Assembly (NCBI GenBank): GCA_002869065.1
Contig: PKTR01000002.1
Span: 124,001 to 188,000, forward strand
From: Hyphomicrobiales bacterium
Lineage (GTDB): Bacteria; Pseudomonadota; Alphaproteobacteria; Rhizobiales; Rhodobiaceae
Reading direction: 5' to 3'
Length of the DNA: 64,000 bases
The position numbers were made by a program, and so were the translations under genes. The notes beneath the pieces were generated by a model, which made no database searches, was not told where the DNA came from, and worked only from the letters and a program-made list of their open reading frames with translations. Numbering within the stretch: position 1 is the stretch's first letter; every line of letters begins with the position of its first letter. Shown piece after piece: positions 18,570-27,555 of the stretch.

Positions 18570-19465
18570 GCCCGCGTATCCTCGTTGCCGGCGCGGAGGG
18601 ACAGGTCGCCCGCTCATTGGTCGAGGCGGCACATGAGTGCGACGTTCCGATGCTGGCGCTCGGTCGTTCGGCGCTCGATCTTACCGCTCTCGACGCGCTG
18701 CCGGCGGGTGCCCTCGCCTTTCGCCCCACCCTCATCGTCAACGCCGCCGCCTACACCGCCGTCGACAAGGCGGAAAGCGAGCGCGAGGCAGCTTTCGCGG
18801 TGAACGCGACCGGTGCGGGAAAGCTCGCGGCACTGGCAACCGAGGCCGGCCTGCCGATCATCCATCTGTCGACCGACTACGTGTTCGATGGTGAGAAATC
18901 CACGCCCTATTGCGAGGATGATGCGACCAACCCGCGAAGCGTTTACGGCGCGTCGAAGCTCGCCGGGGAAGCCGCCGTCGCGGCCGCCAATCCGCGTCAC
19001 ATCATTCTGCGCACGGCCTGGGTGCACAGCCCGTTCGGAAGCAATTTCGTCAAGACCATGCTGCGGCTCGGGCGCGAGCGCGATAGGTTGCGGGTCGTGG
19101 CAGACCAAATCGGCTCACCGACCTATGCGGGCGATCTTGCGAATGCGATTCTTCATATAGCCACCAAGACTCCCGCCTCTGGCTGGCATGAGTCGCTTGC
19201 AGGCATCTATCATGCCGCCGGTGCCAGCGAGACGAGCTGGCACGGCCTTGCGCAGACCGTCTTCGCGACCGCGCACGAGATCGACGGCAGGCCCATGCCA
19301 TCGGTCGAGGCGATCGCCACCATCGACTACCCGACGGCAGCGGAAAGACCGGCAAACTCGCGCCTCGACTGCACGAAGCTTGCACGCACATTCGGCATCG
19401 CATTGCCAGACTGGCGCGACGGGGTCCGGCGCTGTGTCGAACGACTAGTCACGGACGGGGCGTAA
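18566..19465 (+). CDS. rfbD: dTDP-4-dehydrorhamnose reductase RfbD/RmlD
   Basis: A 299-residue SDR reductase that makes dTDP-L-rhamnose using NAD(P)H. It shows the nucleotide loop GAEGQV (9-14), [20 protein letters not shown] and the catalytic YGASK (Tyr127, Lys131). The start is GTG 18566, overlapping the rfbB stop as GTGA; the longer ATG at 18506 lies inside rfbB. A bulged GC hairpin with TTTT follows the stop, so the operon seems to end here. rfbA, the thymidylyltransferase for the first step, is absent from this cluster and must lie elsewhere. Confidence 0.94.
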   Translation: MSPRILVAGAEGQVARSLVEAAHECDVPMLALGRSALDLTALDALPAGALAFRPTLIVNAAAYTAVDKAESEREAAFAVNATGAGKLAALATEAGLPIIHLSTDYVFDGEKSTPYCEDDATNPRSVYGASKLAGEAAVAAANPRHIILRTAWVHSPFGSNFVKTMLRLGRERDRLRVVADQIGSPTYAGDLANAILHIATKTPASGWHESLAGIYHAAGASETSWHGLAQTVFATAHEIDGRPMPSVEAIATIDYPTAAERPANSRLDCTKLARTFGIALPDWRDGVRRCVERLVTDGA

Positions 19466-19490
19466 GCGGCCTGCCGACGGGCGGCCTTTT
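19466..19490 (+). terminator. Terminator after rfbD
   Basis: GGCC-T-GCC (19468-19475) pairs with GGC-GGCC (19480-19486) around a GACG loop, with one bulged T, and is followed directly by TTTT (19487-19490). It begins right after the rfbD stop and separates the rhamnose genes from the acyl-CoA dehydrogenase. Confidence 0.55.
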
Positions 19491-19597
19491 CGGTTGCGTT
19501 CCTCCGGTAAAGCCCGTTCCATAGCAACAAATCGACTCCAGTCGTCAAATCAGAAGCGGGCATCCGTGTCCGCCGCCATTCGGGGAGCGTCCGTTCG

Positions 19598-20860
19598 ATG
19601 GATTTCGCCTATTCGCCCAAGGTTCAGGAACTGCGCCGCCGTCTGCGGACCTTCATGGACGATCATGTGGTGCCGGCCCACAAGACCTATCTGGAAGAGA
19701 CCGAGCGCGGCATTTTCCCGCCGCAGATCCTCGAGGATTTGAAAGCGCTGGCGAAGTCGGAAGGGCTGTGGAACCTGTTCCTGCCGGCGCTGAAGGACGA
19801 CGAACCGGGTACAAGGCTGACCAACATCGAATACGCGCCGCTTGCGGAAATCATGGGCCGCATCTGGTGGGCGTCTGAGGTGTTCAACTGCAATGCGCCG
19901 GACACGGGCAACATGGAACTGCTGCACATGTTCGCCTCGCCGATGCAGCGCGAGCGCTGGCTCAATCCGTTGCTCAATGGCGAGATCCGCTCGTGCTTCT
20001 GCATGACCGAGCCGGATGTGGCCTCATCCGACGCGACCAATATCGAGACCACGATCCTGCGCGACGGCGACGACTACGTCATCAGCGGCCGCAAGTGGTT
20101 CATCACCGGCGCCGCCGATCCGCGCTGCAAGATCGCCATCGTGCTCGGCGTCTCCGACACCAGCCCGGATGCCGATCCGCACCGGCGGCATTCGATGGTG
20201 ATGGTGCCGATGGACACGCCGGGCCTGAAGGTCGTGCGCAACATCCCGATCATGCACCACATCTCGCCGGAGGGGCATTGCGAGGTCGTGTTCGACCATG
20301 TGCGCGTGCCGAAGGAGAACCTGCTCGGCGAAGAAGGCAAGGGCTTCGCGCTGGCGCAGGCCCGCCTCGGGCCGGGCCGCATCCACCATTGCATGCGCTC
20401 GATCGGCCAGTGCGAACTGGCGCTCGAACTTGCCTGCGAGCGGGCGATGGAGCGCAAGGCCTTCGGCAAGCATCTCTACGATCACGGCCAGGTGGCGGAG
20501 TGGATCGCCCTGTCGCGCATGGAGATCGATCAGGCGCGGCTTTACGTGCTGCGCGCGGCCTGGCTGATCGACCAGGAAGGCAACCGCGCGGCGCGCACCG
20601 AGGTTTCCGCGATCAAGGTGATCGTGCCGCGGCTGCAGACCACCGTTCTCGACCGGGCGATGCAGGTATTCGGCGCGATGGGCCTGACGCCCGACACGCC
20701 GCTCTCCTTCCTGTGGACCTGGGGACGGGCGCTGCGCTTCATCGACGGGCCGGACGAGGTGCACATCCGCGCCGTCGCGCGCCGCGAGATGAAGACCGCG
20801 CGCGAGGAAATCGGCCGGACATTGCCCTACTTCACCATCCCCGACGATCTGGGGCGGTAG
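19598..20860 (+). CDS. Acyl-CoA dehydrogenase family protein (ACAD10/11-like)
   Basis: A 420-residue FAD enzyme with all three ACAD parts: N-terminal helical domain (1-130), beta domain (~135-250, with CFCMTEPDVASSDATN and GRKWFITGA for FAD and substrate binding), and C-terminal helical domain. RLGPGRIHHCMRSIGQCE is typical of the ACAD10/11-related bacterial branch rather than of classical short-chain enzymes. It should oxidise an acyl-CoA with transfer of electrons to ETF. No ligase, thiolase or ETF gene is adjacent, so the substrate is open. It starts 132 bases after rfbD and is followed by a repeat-rich spacer. Confidence 0.9.
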   Translation: MDFAYSPKVQELRRRLRTFMDDHVVPAHKTYLEETERGIFPPQILEDLKALAKSEGLWNLFLPALKDDEPGTRLTNIEYAPLAEIMGRIWWASEVFNCNAPDTGNMELLHMFASPMQRERWLNPLLNGEIRSCFCMTEPDVASSDATNIETTILRDGDDYVISGRKWFITGAADPRCKIAIVLGVSDTSPDADPHRRHSMVMVPMDTPGLKVVRNIPIMHHISPEGHCEVVFDHVRVPKENLLGEEGKGFALAQARLGPGRIHHCMRSIGQCELALELACERAMERKAFGKHLYDHGQVAEWIALSRMEIDQARLYVLRAAWLIDQEGNRAARTEVSAIKVIVPRLQTTVLDRAMQVFGAMGLTPDTPLSFLWTWGRALRFIDGPDEVHIRAVARREMKTAREEIGRTLPYFTIPDDLGR

Positions 20861-20926
20861 GAGGACCAGGCACCTCTCGTCGTCATCCTCCAGCTTTTCT
20901 TTTCGTCATCCTACTGCCCCTTCCTT

Positions 20927-21073
20927 CGTCATCCTCCGGCTTGACCGGAGGATCGGCCGGCAACGGGCCAGATCCTGGCGGTTGCTTGCAAAGGATCGGA
21001 GCCTCGATCGCTCTCAATCAATGCACGCCCAGACGAGTCGAGAGCGATCCTCCGGTCAAGCCGGAGGATGACG
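20927..21073. repeat. Large inverted repeat of REP-like units after the acyl-CoA dehydrogenase gene
   Basis: A 28-base unit beginning CGTCATCCTCCGGCTTGACC (20927-20954) recurs as its perfect reverse complement at 21046-21073. Each unit is itself palindromic (CCTCCGGcttgaCCGGAGG). Inside lies a second inverted pair, GATCGCTCTC (21006-21015) and GAGAGCGATC (21040-21049). Partial CGTCATCCT units precede it (from 20880). No protein is encoded in the 360-base spacer 20861-21220. This looks like a REP doublet of the kind scattered in alphaproteobacterial genomes. Confidence 0.8.
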
Positions 21074-21135
21074 TGAGTGAGTGGAGGGGTGCAGGCGGCA
21101 AACCGCTCCGGGCATACCGTGTCGAGAGGGGCAAT

Positions 21136-21166
21136 GGGCCCCGGCTCAGGGGCCGGGGTGACGGGG
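21136..21166 (-). repeat. REP-like palindrome, copy 1 (second copy at 31271)
   Basis: GGGCCCCGGCTCAGGGGCCG followed by GGGTGACGGGG forms a hairpin and matches the reverse complement of 31271-31300 except for one or two bases at the loop. The two copies lie in opposite orientation, flanking the 21-31 kb catabolic region. Confidence 0.7.
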
Positions 21167-21220
21167 AGTGCGAGGGGACGGTGTCGTGCTTACCCGTGAG
21201 TGCGAGGCAGCAAAGCCCCT

Positions 21221-21982
21221 TCACCCCACAATCCCGACCACGATGAGCCGGATTGCCGCGGCCGTCGCCAACGCCAGCGCGATCCAGCGGAAGCGGCGGT
21301 CGATCCAGTCGCGGCAATAGGGCGCGAGGCGGACGCCGGCATACATGGCCGGCGCCAGAAGTACGACGCCAACGAAGTCCTGCAGATCGACCCGGCCGGT
21401 GGCGGCCAGAACCAGAAACGAGGCCATCGCGCCGAACGAAAAGAAGGCGCTCAGCGTCGGGCGCGCATGGCCCGGCGCGGCGTTCTGGTAGACGATCGCC
21501 ATTGGCGGCGCGCCAACCGAGGTGATGGTGCCGGTGAGGCCCGAGACCGTGCCCATGGTGACGAGCGAGATACGGTTCAGCGGCAGCACGACGCCGGCGA
21601 CGCTGAGGATGACGGCGACGAGGATCGAGAGACCGAAGGCGAGCGAAAAGCCGTGCCGGTCCGGCAGCAAATAGAGCACGAGCGCGGCGAGAAACGCACC
21701 GGACACGCGGCCGAAAAGGCCGATGCCGACCTCGTCCCAGTGGATCGCCGGGCGCTCGCGCACCGCGGCCATCGTCGCCGTGACGAAGCCGAGCAATAGC
21801 ACCGGGACCGGCACCAGCTCGACATCGATGACGGCGAGCAGGGGGGCTGCGACGAGGCCGAAACCCATACCGGTGTTCGACTGCACCATTGCCGCGACAA
21901 GCACGATGGCAATCGCCAGCGCGTAGGACGGCAACGGCAGCAGATGCAGGCCGAGCGCTTCGATTGCCGTCCCTCCCCTCAA
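21221..21982 (-). CDS. TauE/SafE-family membrane exporter
   Basis: A ~253-residue inner-membrane protein with about eight hydrophobic segments in two repeats. The family-type motif AAMVQSNTGMGFGLVAAPLL near the N terminus and GLTGTITSVGAPPMAIVYQN at the start of the second half mark TauE/SafE (PF01925). Members export sulfite, sulfoacetate or organic acids. The reading begins at TTG 21982, 11 bases after the TRAP large permease gene, but the exact start is uncertain because a GGGGAGGG lies just inside it. It closes the TRAP operon, which makes it a candidate exporter for a by-product of the substrate taken up; whether that is a sulfur oxyanion cannot be told. Confidence 0.85.
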   Translation of the reverse strand: MRGGTAIEALGLHLLPLPSYALAIAIVLVAAMVQSNTGMGFGLVAAPLLAVIDVELVPVPVLLLGFVTATMAAVRERPAIHWDEVGIGLFGRVSGAFLAALVLYLLPDRHGFSLAFGLSILVAVILSVAGVVLPLNRISLVTMGTVSGLTGTITSVGAPPMAIVYQNAAPGHARPTLSAFFSFGAMASFLVLAATGRVDLQDFVGVVLLAPAMYAGVRLAPYCRDWIDRRFRWIALALATAAAIRLIVVGIVG

Positions 21983-21993
21983 TCAGGCCGGGT

Positions 21994-23307
21994 TTACGTC
22001 CCCGGCCGCGCCCGCATGTTCTCGGGCAGATAGGTGGCGAGATCCGGGAAGAAGATCAGGATGAACACCATCACCACCATGATCAGGAACATCGGCAGCG
22101 CGGCGCGGGCGATGTAGCCCATCTCGTGGCGTGTCATGCCCTGCATCACGAACAGGTTGAAGCCGATCGGCGGGGTGATCTGCGCCATCTCGACGACGAC
22201 GACGATGAAGATACCGAACCAGATGACGTCGATGCCGGCCTGGCGGATCATCGGCTCGACGACCGCCATGGTCAGCACCACCGAGGAGATGCCATCGAGG
22301 AAGCAGCCGATGATGATGTAGAACACCATCAGCGCGAGGATCAGCACGGTCGGCGACAGGTTCAGCGAGGCGATCCACTGGGCCAGTTCGCGCGGCAGGC
22401 CGGTGAAGCCCATCGACAGCGACAGGAAGGCGGCACCAGCGAGGATCAGCGCGATCATCGCCGAGGTGCGCGTCGCGCCCATCAGACTTGCGGTGAAGCT
22501 CTTCCAGGTCAGCGAGCGCTGGCCGGCGGCGAGCAGCAGAGAGCCGATGACGCCGAAGGCGGCCGCTTCGGTCGCGGTTGCGAACCCGAGATACATCGAG
22601 CCGATAACGAGCGTGATGAGCAGAATGACCGGGATCAGGAAACGGGAGTTCTTGACCCGGTCGAGCATGGTCATTTTGGGCTCAGGCTTCGGCGCCTCGC
22701 CGCGGTGGAACACCGACAAGAGCGCGACATAGAGCATGAACAGCGTAGCGAGCACGAGGCCCGGCAGGATGCCGGCCATGAACAGCTTCGAGATCGACTC
22801 GTTGATGGTGACGCCATAGACGATCAGCGTCAGCGACGGCGGGATCATCAGCCCGAGCGTTGCGGCGCCAGCCAGCGTGCCGATCACCATCTTCTCGGGA
22901 TAGCCGCGCTTGCGGAGTTCGGGGATCGACATCTTGCCGACGGTGGTCAACGTCGCCGCCGACGAGCCGGACACCGCGGCAAAGACCGTGCAGCCGACGA
23001 TGTTGGTGTGCAAAAGGCCGCCCGGTAGTGGCGCCATCCATGGCGACAACCCCTTGAACATGTCCTCCGACAACCGCGTTCGATAGAGGATCTCGCCCAT
23101 CCAGATGAACAGCGGCAGCGCTGTCAGCGACCAGCTCGAGGACGAGGTCCAGATCGTCGTGATCATGGCGTCGCCGGCCGGGCGCGTGGTGAACAGTTCG
23201 ACGCCGACGAAGGCAACGCCAAGCAGCGCCAGACCGACCCAGACGCCGGAGCCGAGCAGCAGGAAGAGAACGAAGAGAAAGATGCCGGTGAGTGCGAATC
23301 CGTCCAT
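21994..23307 (-). CDS. dctM: TRAP transporter large permease (DctM family)
   Basis: A 437-residue, ~12-helix inner-membrane protein of the DctM family, the ion-coupled translocation subunit of a TRAP transporter. Typical features are FLFVLFLLLGSGVWVGLALLG at the start, AAVSGSSAATLTTVG, LMIPPSLTLIVYG and the C-terminal AQITPPIGFNLFVMQG. It begins 5 bases after the small permease and ends 11 bases before the TauE gene. Together with the binding protein at 24014 it should import a carboxylate, probably the substrate of the linked flavoprotein, enolase and ThDP enzymes. Confidence 0.93.
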   Translation of the reverse strand: MDGFALTGIFLFVLFLLLGSGVWVGLALLGVAFVGVELFTTRPAGDAMITTIWTSSSSWSLTALPLFIWMGEILYRTRLSEDMFKGLSPWMAPLPGGLLHTNIVGCTVFAAVSGSSAATLTTVGKMSIPELRKRGYPEKMVIGTLAGAATLGLMIPPSLTLIVYGVTINESISKLFMAGILPGLVLATLFMLYVALLSVFHRGEAPKPEPKMTMLDRVKNSRFLIPVILLITLVIGSMYLGFATATEAAAFGVIGSLLLAAGQRSLTWKSFTASLMGATRTSAMIALILAGAAFLSLSMGFTGLPRELAQWIASLNLSPTVLILALMVFYIIIGCFLDGISSVVLTMAVVEPMIRQAGIDVIWFGIFIVVVVEMAQITPPIGFNLFVMQGMTRHEMGYIARAALPMFLIMVVMVFILIFFPDLATYLPENMRARPGT

Positions 23308-23312
23308 GGCCG

Positions 23313-23846
23313 CTACTCCCCGTGGCTCTGTTCAACGGTGTCCGCCTTGATGCCGTGCGAGCCGGCGAAGATCAGGCGGAAAAGATGGTCAGCGAAGGCG
23401 AGCGCCAGAAGGCAGGTGCCGATGGCCATCGCCATTTGCGGGATCCAGATCGGCGTCGCATCCTGACCCTGACTGATGTCGTTCAGCTTGCGCGACCAGT
23501 AGACGGCCTTGACCGCGTACCAGGCGAAATAGGTCGACAGCGCCGTGCCGATACCAAAGCACCAAAGCTCGCCCCAGAATCGGTATTTGCCGAGATTGTT
23601 GAGCAGGATGCTGACGCGGATATGGGCGCCATGGTTGAGCGCGTGCGCGAAAGCAAAGAACGATGCGGCGGCCATGAAATAGCCGGCATAATCGGTCGAA
23701 CCGGGGATGACCTGACCGGTCCAGCGCGCGCTCATCTGCAGCACGATGATGATCAGAATCATGATCAGACAGAGAGCGGCGATGATGCCGCCGGCGGTGT
23801 AGAGCGCATCGAGAATGCGCCTGAGGGTGCGCCCCAAAGCCTGCAT
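23313..23846 (-). CDS. dctQ: TRAP transporter small permease (DctQ family)
   Basis: A 177-residue protein with four hydrophobic segments, the DctQ layout: ILDALYTAGGIIAALCLIMILIII first, then the SARWTGQVIPGSTDYAGYFMAA region conserved in this family, and a last helix near MAMAIGTCLLALAFADHLFRLI. It partners the DctM protein encoded 5 bases later. The start ATG 23846 follows GGGGGAA. A 167-base spacer separates it from the binding protein gene. Confidence 0.9.
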   Translation of the reverse strand: MQALGRTLRRILDALYTAGGIIAALCLIMILIIIVLQMSARWTGQVIPGSTDYAGYFMAAASFFAFAHALNHGAHIRVSILLNNLGKYRFWGELWCFGIGTALSTYFAWYAVKAVYWSRKLNDISQGQDATPIWIPQMAMAIGTCLLALAFADHLFRLIFAGSHGIKADTVEQSHGE

Positions 23847-24013
23847 TTTCGTTCCCCCGACCGAATTTGCCCTGGCGGCGGGATGCCCGATCCCGGACCG
23901 TCACAAGCCTGTGCATGGAAGGAGCGGCGCAGCGGACCGGTCACGCAGACGGCCCGGCGGTCACTCCGGCAGAAAAGCCGGGAGGGTCGCCCCTCCCGGC
24001 CTGTCGTTCGGGC

Positions 24014-25006
24014 TTACTGCATCGCCGTGAAGGCGTCGACGATGGCCTTGCCTTCTTCGCCGGCGCTCTCGAGCCACTCGGCGGTCATGGTCTTGCCGAT
24101 CTCTTTCAGCTCGGCGGTCAGGCCGTCATTTGCCTTGCCGACGGTCATGCCGTTGTCCTTCAGCCCGTTCAGGGTGAACTGGGTGTATTCGACGGCACGC
24201 CAGTTACCGGCGTATTCGGCGAGGTTGGCGCAGCCGAGGATGACGTTCTGCGTACCCTCGTCGAGACCGGTCCAGGCGTCCTTGTTGACGAAGACGTAGT
24301 TGCGCGGCAGCCAGGCATCGACCTCGTAGAAGTGGGTCAGGCTTTCCCAGACCTTGCGGTCGTAGCCGGTCGAACCCGACGAGATCATCGATTCGGCGAC
24401 GCCGGTGGCAAACGCCTGCGAGATTTCAGCGGCTTCGATCTGCACCGGCAGCATGCCGGTCAGTTCGGCGAGACGCGCGGTCGCGGTCGAGTAGGAGCGG
24501 AACTTGACGCCCTTCATGTCGGCGACCGAGTTCACTTCCTTCTTGAAGTAGAGGCCCTGCGGCGGCCACGGCACGGCGTAGAGCAGCTTCAGGTTCTGAC
24601 CGTCGAGGACCTTTTCGAGCGTCGGCTTGGCGGCCTTCCACAGCTTCGCGGAATCCTCGAACGAGGTGGCGAGGAACGGGATCGAGTCGAAGCCGAAGAT
24701 GGCGCTCTCGTTCTGGTGGGCCGACAGCAGGCGTTCGCCGATCGGCGCCTGGCCGGTCTGCACCGCGCGCTTGATCTCGTTGCCCTTGAACAGCGAGCCG
24801 GACGGGTGGGTGACGATCTCAAGATTGCCGCCGGTACCGGTGGTGACGCAGGCGGCGAATTCGGCGCCGACCGCGGAGTGGAAGTTGGTCGCGGAATAGG
24901 CCATCGGCATATCCCACTTCTCGGCCTGCGCGGCGGTTGCCGCAAGGCCGGCCAGCAATACGCCGGCGCTGACCGCCGTGGTCATCTTGATGAATTTCCG
25001 GATCAT
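24014..25006 (-). CDS. dctP: TRAP transporter substrate-binding protein (DctP family)
   Basis: A 330-residue periplasmic protein with a Sec signal peptide (MIRKFIK, hydrophobic to ~residue 22, AAQAEKW). The mature sequence is DctP-like, including VKFRSYS, whose Arg is the residue that normally salt-bridges the carboxylate of the ligand, and FATGVAESMISSGSTGYD. Other positions differ from well-known C4-dicarboxylate DctP proteins, so the ligand is probably a different organic or amino acid. It starts after AAGGGAG and is 96 bases from the flavoprotein gene, which suggests cotranscription with the enolase-flavoprotein pair. Confidence 0.92.
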   Translation of the reverse strand: MIRKFIKMTTAVSAGVLLAGLAATAAQAEKWDMPMAYSATNFHSAVGAEFAACVTTGTGGNLEIVTHPSGSLFKGNEIKRAVQTGQAPIGERLLSAHQNESAIFGFDSIPFLATSFEDSAKLWKAAKPTLEKVLDGQNLKLLYAVPWPPQGLYFKKEVNSVADMKGVKFRSYSTATARLAELTGMLPVQIEAAEISQAFATGVAESMISSGSTGYDRKVWESLTHFYEVDAWLPRNYVFVNKDAWTGLDEGTQNVILGCANLAEYAGNWRAVEYTQFTLNGLKDNGMTVGKANDGLTAELKEIGKTMTAEWLESAGEEGKAIVDAFTAMQ

Positions 25007-25102
25007 CGTGGATCTCCCTTTTCACTTGCTCCAGACTGTTGACTTCCCCTCACCGGGCCAGTGTGGCCCGTAAGTTCTTGCTCGAAAACCCCTTCCCCTT
25101 TT

Positions 25103-26389
25103 TTACGCGGCGAACCGCGCCGGGTCGTAGAGCGTCAGGTCGGCGTTGGATCGCCGGCCCGAGATCATGTCGGCCAGCATGCGGCCGGTCTTCGGTCCGC
25201 CCGTCAGGCCGATATGGTGGTGGCCGAAGCCGAGATAGACGCCCGGCTTTCCGGGCACTTCGCCGATCAGCGGGATCGAGTCCGACGGCGCCGGGCGGTG
25301 ACCCATCCAGCGCACGACCTCCTTGTATTCGATGCCCGGCAGCGCCTCATGGATACGATGCAGAAGCAGCTTGAAGGCGGCCTCGCTCGGCTCGGCGTCC
25401 AGCCCGCCGAATTCGACGATGCCGGCACAGCGCAGGCGCCCTTCCATCGGCGTCGCGACGAATTTGCCCGTCGTCACCATCATCGGCGAACGCGGCATGA
25501 CCGACGGTTCGACCAGCTCGATGTGGTAGCCACGCTCGGTTTCGAGCGGCACGTCGAGACCGAGCTTCTTGCACAGCGGCTTCGACCACACGCCGGTCGC
25601 CATCACCACCTTGTCGGCGGCGATCAGGCCCTCGTTCGTGTCGACACCGACGACCTTGCCGCCCTCATAGGCGACGTCGCGGGCTTCGGCGATGACGAGC
25701 CTGCCGCCATTGGCGACGACGTGATCGGCGAGCGCCTTCACATGCATGCCGGGATCGGTGATGTGGCCGTGGTCAGGCATGCGCACGGCGAAGTCGTAGC
25801 CGTCGCCAAAGGCCGGATCGTAGACGCGGAAGGCGTCGCGATCGAGCAGTTCCCAGGTGAAGCCGAATTCCTTGCGCAGCTTCCAGACATAGGCGTCGGA
25901 TTCGTAGGCCGCGCGGTCGGCGTAGACGAAAACGTAGTCGGACGGGACGACGTATTTTTCCGCCGGAGTGCCGGCGGCGAGCGCCAGATGCTGTTCGACG
26001 CTGTCGCCGAGAAGCTGGGTCAGCGCGGCGCCGACGCGGCGGTTCGCCTTCTCGGTCGCGTTCATCATGTAGCGCAACAGCCAGGGCGTCAGCTTCGGCA
26101 TATAGCCCCATTTGAGGAACAGCGGGCTCAAGGGATCGAGCAGCATGCCCGGCGCCTTGAACATCAGGCCGGGCACGGTGACCGGGACGACCGCGCATGA
26201 GGCGAGCACGCCGCCATTGCCGTGCGAGGTGCCTTCGGCGGGGCCGAGCTTGTCGATCAGCACCACGTCAAAACCGTCGCGCTGCAGCCAGACCGCGGTG
26301 GAAACACCGACGATGCCGGCGCCGATGACGGCGACGGTTTCGCGCTTGGCGCCGGACTCTTTGGAATTCTGGGTCATTGTCTCGCTCAC
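25103..26389 (-). CDS. FAD-dependent D-amino-acid dehydrogenase-like oxidoreductase (DadA family)
   Basis: A 428-residue DAO-family flavoprotein. The dinucleotide loop is GAGIVGVSTAVWLQRDGFDVVLID (18-41) and the second FAD element GTSHGNGG follows at ~53-60; C-terminal GFGHHHIGLTGGPKTG closes the FAD site. The overall pattern matches DadA, which oxidises D-amino acids to keto acids at the membrane with quinone as acceptor; relatives oxidise cis-4-hydroxy-D-proline. The start is GTG 26389 after AGGAG, 3 bases past the enolase stop. Linked enolase, ThDP enzyme and TRAP importer suggest it acts on an imported amino or imino acid; substrate unproven. Confidence 0.85.
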   Translation of the reverse strand: MSETMTQNSKESGAKRETVAVIGAGIVGVSTAVWLQRDGFDVVLIDKLGPAEGTSHGNGGVLASCAVVPVTVPGLMFKAPGMLLDPLSPLFLKWGYMPKLTPWLLRYMMNATEKANRRVGAALTQLLGDSVEQHLALAAGTPAEKYVVPSDYVFVYADRAAYESDAYVWKLRKEFGFTWELLDRDAFRVYDPAFGDGYDFAVRMPDHGHITDPGMHVKALADHVVANGGRLVIAEARDVAYEGGKVVGVDTNEGLIAADKVVMATGVWSKPLCKKLGLDVPLETERGYHIELVEPSVMPRSPMMVTTGKFVATPMEGRLRCAGIVEFGGLDAEPSEAAFKLLLHRIHEALPGIEYKEVVRWMGHRPAPSDSIPLIGEVPGKPGVYLGFGHHHIGLTGGPKTGRMLADMISGRRSNADLTLYDPARFAA

Positions 26390-26392
26390 CCG

Positions 26393-27532
26393 TCAGCTCC
26401 TGGTCTCGATGGCGTAATGGCCGAGCTTGTCCTCGTCGATGGCGATGCCGAGCCCCGGCCCGTCGGGCACAATGACGGCACCGTTCTCGATCGGGAACTG
26501 CTCCTCCAGGAGATCTTCCTTCAAATAATATTGCGCCTGGTAGAACTCGCAGCCGAGCGCGATCGCCGGCGTTGCCGCGATCATGTGCGTGCCGGCGAGG
26601 TGGGCAAGCCCGGTCTCGAACATATCGCCGCCATAGGCGCCGAGACCGGCGGCGGCGGCGATTTCGGCAATCGTCCGGCCGGCTCTGAGACCGCCCGACT
26701 TCATGATCTTGATCGAGAAGCCGTCGGCGGCCTCCTCGGCAATTGCGCGCAACGCGTCGGTTGCCGTGAACACGCTTTCGTCGGCGAGGATCGGCACGTC
26801 GAGCGAGGCGGCGAGCGAGGCCATCAGCGAGACCTTGTCGGCGCGCACCGGCTGCTCGATGAAGGTCGGCGAAAAGACCTCGATGTCGCGCAGGCGGCGC
26901 AGCGCGTCGAAAGGCGCAAGGCCCTGATTGTAGTCGACGCGGATATCGAGTTCGGGAAAGTCGTTGCGCAGGGATTCAAGGCGCATGACGTCAAAGTCGT
27001 GGCCGGCAAAACCGGTCTTCAGCTTGACGATGCCGACGCCATCTTCAATAAGGCGTTCGACCAGCGCGAAATCGTTTTCCCAGGTCGGGTCGGCAAGCGA
27101 GACGCTCAGCGGAATGGTGTCACGGCAGCGGCCGCCGAGCAGCGCCCAGACCGGCAGGCCGTAGTAGCGGCCGAGGCAATCGAGCAGTGCGGTTTCAAGG
27201 GCTGCCTTGGCATCGCCATGGCCGGCAAGAGCGGCGTCGGCGGACGCCATGATGCCGGAGATGTCGCGCGGGTCGGCGCCGATGACGAAAGGATGGAGAT
27301 AGGTCGCGAGCGCCACCATGGTCGCTTCGGCGGTGCCGGCAAAGACCGGCCAGGGAGCGGCTTCGCCCCAGCCGACGACGCCTTCACTGGTCTCGAGACG
27401 GAGGATGACGTGGGCTGTGGTACCGGCGACGTCGCCAATGCCGTGGCTGCGGCGCGACCGGACCGGCAGGCGAGCCAAGGTGACCGTCATGCGGTCGATC
27501 GTACCCGGACCGTCGCCGAATGCCTCCCTCAC
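26393..27532 (-). CDS. Enolase-superfamily enzyme, muconate lactonizing (MLE) subgroup
   Basis: A 379-residue enzyme with the capping domain and TIM-like barrel of the enolase superfamily. Metal ligands are Asp200 (VDYNQG), Glu226 (IEQP) and Asp251 (ADES). The bases are a KxK pair Lys170/Lys172 (VKLKTG) and Lys275 on the opposite face (SIKIMK), the set that defines the MLE subgroup, which holds muconate cycloisomerases, dipeptide and hydroxyproline-betaine epimerases and cis-3-hydroxy-L-proline dehydratase. No muconate or o-succinylbenzoate genes are adjacent, so epimerisation, racemisation or dehydration of an amino-acid-like substrate fits the DadA-like neighbour better (inference). Start GTG 27532 follows AAGGGAGG; ATG 27490 is an alternative. 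Confidence 0.88.
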   Translation of the reverse strand: MREAFGDGPGTIDRMTVTLARLPVRSRRSHGIGDVAGTTAHVILRLETSEGVVGWGEAAPWPVFAGTAEATMVALATYLHPFVIGADPRDISGIMASADAALAGHGDAKAALETALLDCLGRYYGLPVWALLGGRCRDTIPLSVSLADPTWENDFALVERLIEDGVGIVKLKTGFAGHDFDVMRLESLRNDFPELDIRVDYNQGLAPFDALRRLRDIEVFSPTFIEQPVRADKVSLMASLAASLDVPILADESVFTATDALRAIAEEAADGFSIKIMKSGGLRAGRTIAEIAAAAGLGAYGGDMFETGLAHLAGTHMIAATPAIALGCEFYQAQYYLKEDLLEEQFPIENGAVIVPDGPGLGIAIDEDKLGHYAIETRS

Positions 27533-27555
27533 GGCATTTGCCTCCCTTGTTGCCC

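Noticed and set aside
20861-21220. Possible CRISPR array
   Set aside because: The repeats are inverted, not direct, have no regular spacers, and no cas genes are present.
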